Origin: Comamonadaceae bacterium | GTDB lineage: Bacteria > Pseudomonadota > Gammaproteobacteria > Burkholderiales > Burkholderiaceae | Length of the DNA stretch: 7,810 nucleotides | Assembly (NCBI GenBank): GCA_947505915.1 | Contig: CANNNH010000060.1 | Coordinates: 1 to 7,810, forward strand | Direction: 5' to 3' | Part shown: positions 6,846-7,810 of the stretch, piece after piece | Numbering within the stretch: position 1 is the stretch's first letter | Layout: every line of letters starts with the position of its first letter | Notes under the pieces: model-generated | Told to the model about the DNA's origin: nothing | The model's input: only the letters and a program-made list of their open reading frames with translations | Database searches by the model: none | Program-made: the position numbers and the translations under genes

Positions 6846-7810
6846 AGCCCAGCACGGTCTGCGCGACGATGTTGCGCTGCACTTCATTGCTGCCGCCGTA
6901 AATCGTGGTTTTGCGCATGTTGAAATAAGTCGATGCCAGCGGCGCGCAGTGCAGCGCCCCGCCCGGGAAGCCGCCCAAGCCGCCCAGCCCACCGTGAACC
7001 TGGTCGCCTTGCCAGCCGGCGTCCATCGCTTCGGCCATGAAGGGCAGGCTGAAAGGGCCGGCGGCCAGCATCATGAGTTCGGTGTAGCGCTGCTGCAGTT
7101 CGCTGCCGCGGATTTTCAGCAGGCCGGCAATGTCCAGCGAGTTCTTGCCGGTTTTCTCGGCTGACAGCACGCGCAGCACCAACATTTCGAGCGCCACCAC
7201 ATCGACTTCAAGCTTGGCGATCTCATCGCGAAAGCGCGGCTCGTCGAACACGCCTTCGGCTTTGGCGATGCGTTTTAAGCGCTCGAGTTCGCGCTTGGCG
7301 CGGTTGACGTCGGCGATGTTGGTGCGCTCGTGGCTGAGCAAATGCTTGGCGTAAGTCCAGCCCTTGTTTTCTTCGCCGATCAGGTTCTCAGCGGGAACTT
7401 CCACGTTCTCGAACCACACCTCGTTGACCTCGGCCTCGCCGTCGAGCAGCACGATGGGCCGTACCGTCACGCCGGGCGACTTCATGTCGATCAGTAAAAA
7501 AGAAATGCCGGTTTGCGGCTTGCCTTCGCTGCTGGTGCGCACCAGGCAAAAAATCCAGTCGCCGTACTGGCCCAGTGTGGTCCAGGTTTTTTGTCCGTTG
7601 ACGATGTAGTGCTTGCCCTGGCGCTCGGCCTTGCATCTCAGGGAGGCCAGATCGGAGCCCGAGCCGGGCGCGCTGTAGCCCTGGCTCCACCAGACCTCGC
7701 CGCTGGCAATGCCGGGTAAAAAGCGTTCTTGCTGCTCGGTGTTGCCAAAGGCCATGATGACGGGCGCCACCATCACCGGCCCGAAGGGCACCACGCGCGG
7801 CGCGCCGGCC
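6844..7810 (-). CDS. pimC: Acyl-CoA dehydrogenase, pimeloyl-CoA dehydrogenase large-subunit type (N-terminus cut off)
   Basis: The frame is open through the right edge of the window, giving 321 C-terminal residues; roughly 75-80 N-terminal residues are probably missing, judged from a usual length near 400. A GTG at 7792-7794 is internal, because APR before it continues the conserved sequence. Recognisable parts are PFGPVMVAPVIMAFGN, the substrate/FAD-contact stretch WWSQGYSAPGSGSDLASL, the barrel motif NGQKTWTTLGQYGDW, VWFENVEVP, and YGGSNEVQRNIV near the end. The usual YEG glutamate is Gly here, but a glutamate in LLSHERTN (codon 7327-7329) sits where isovaleryl- and long-chain acyl-CoA dehydrogenases keep their catalytic Glu. 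The RxQFG FAD motif is not recognisable in this subunit and is present in the small one, consistent with an alpha-beta heteromer. A glycine-rich stretch at about 6955-6999 looks unusual. Likely role: oxidation of dicarboxyl-CoA or other bulky acyl-CoA esters. Confidence 0.85.
   Translation of the reverse strand, partial: AGAPRVVPFGPVMVAPVIMAFGNTEQQERFLPGIASGEVWWSQGYSAPGSGSDLASLRCKAERQGKHYIVNGQKTWTTLGQYGDWIFCLVRTSSEGKPQTGISFLLIDMKSPGVTVRPIVLLDGEAEVNEVWFENVEVPAENLIGEENKGWTYAKHLLSHERTNIADVNRAKRELERLKRIAKAEGVFDEPRFRDEIAKLEVDVVALEMLVLRVLSAEKTGKNSLDIAGLLKIRGSELQQRYTELMMLAAGPFSLPFMAEAMDAGWQGDQVHGGLGGLGGFPGGALHCAPLASTYFNMRKTTIYGGSNEVQRNIVAQTVLG

Overview
The window reads as a chromosomal segment of a GC-rich betaproteobacterium, most likely Burkholderiales/Comamonadaceae of the Rhodoferax-Polaromonas kind. 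This rests on protein character (IleS, RibF, a conserved HNH protein and a paired acyl-CoA dehydrogenase in the styles I associate with that group) and on the ribF-ileS-lspA order. No database search was possible, so the genus is only a suggestion.

Layout from left to right: (1) the C-terminal end of a zinc-independent NADPH:quinone reductase on the plus strand, cut by the window edge; (2) about 220 bases of intergenic DNA with four direct copies of a 29-bp hairpin-forming repeat plus one inverted, expanded copy; (3) a minus-strand block, transcribed right to left, of ribF (flavokinase/FAD synthetase), ileS (isoleucyl-tRNA synthetase) and lspA (lipoprotein signal peptidase), with ileS and lspA overlapping by one base; (4) a divergent plus-strand gene for a small HNH-endonuclease-like protein, whose start is best read as TTG behind a strong GGAGG; (5) a minus-strand, translationally coupled pair of acyl-CoA dehydrogenase subunits resembling the large and small subunits of pimeloyl-CoA dehydrogenase (PimC/PimD). 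The large subunit runs off the right edge.

Functionally the block in (3) is housekeeping: flavin cofactor synthesis, tRNA charging and lipoprotein maturation. The pair in (5) probably forms one heteromeric FAD enzyme acting on dicarboxyl-CoA or other bulky acyl-CoA substrates. The two subunits show complementary loss of family motifs, which supports their working only together. No RNA genes, CRISPR arrays, insertion sequences or phage genes were seen. I found no undescribed multi-gene system. The points most worth a second look are the repeat cluster, the divided active site of the dehydrogenase pair, a glycine-rich insertion in its large subunit, and the uncharacterised HNH gene.
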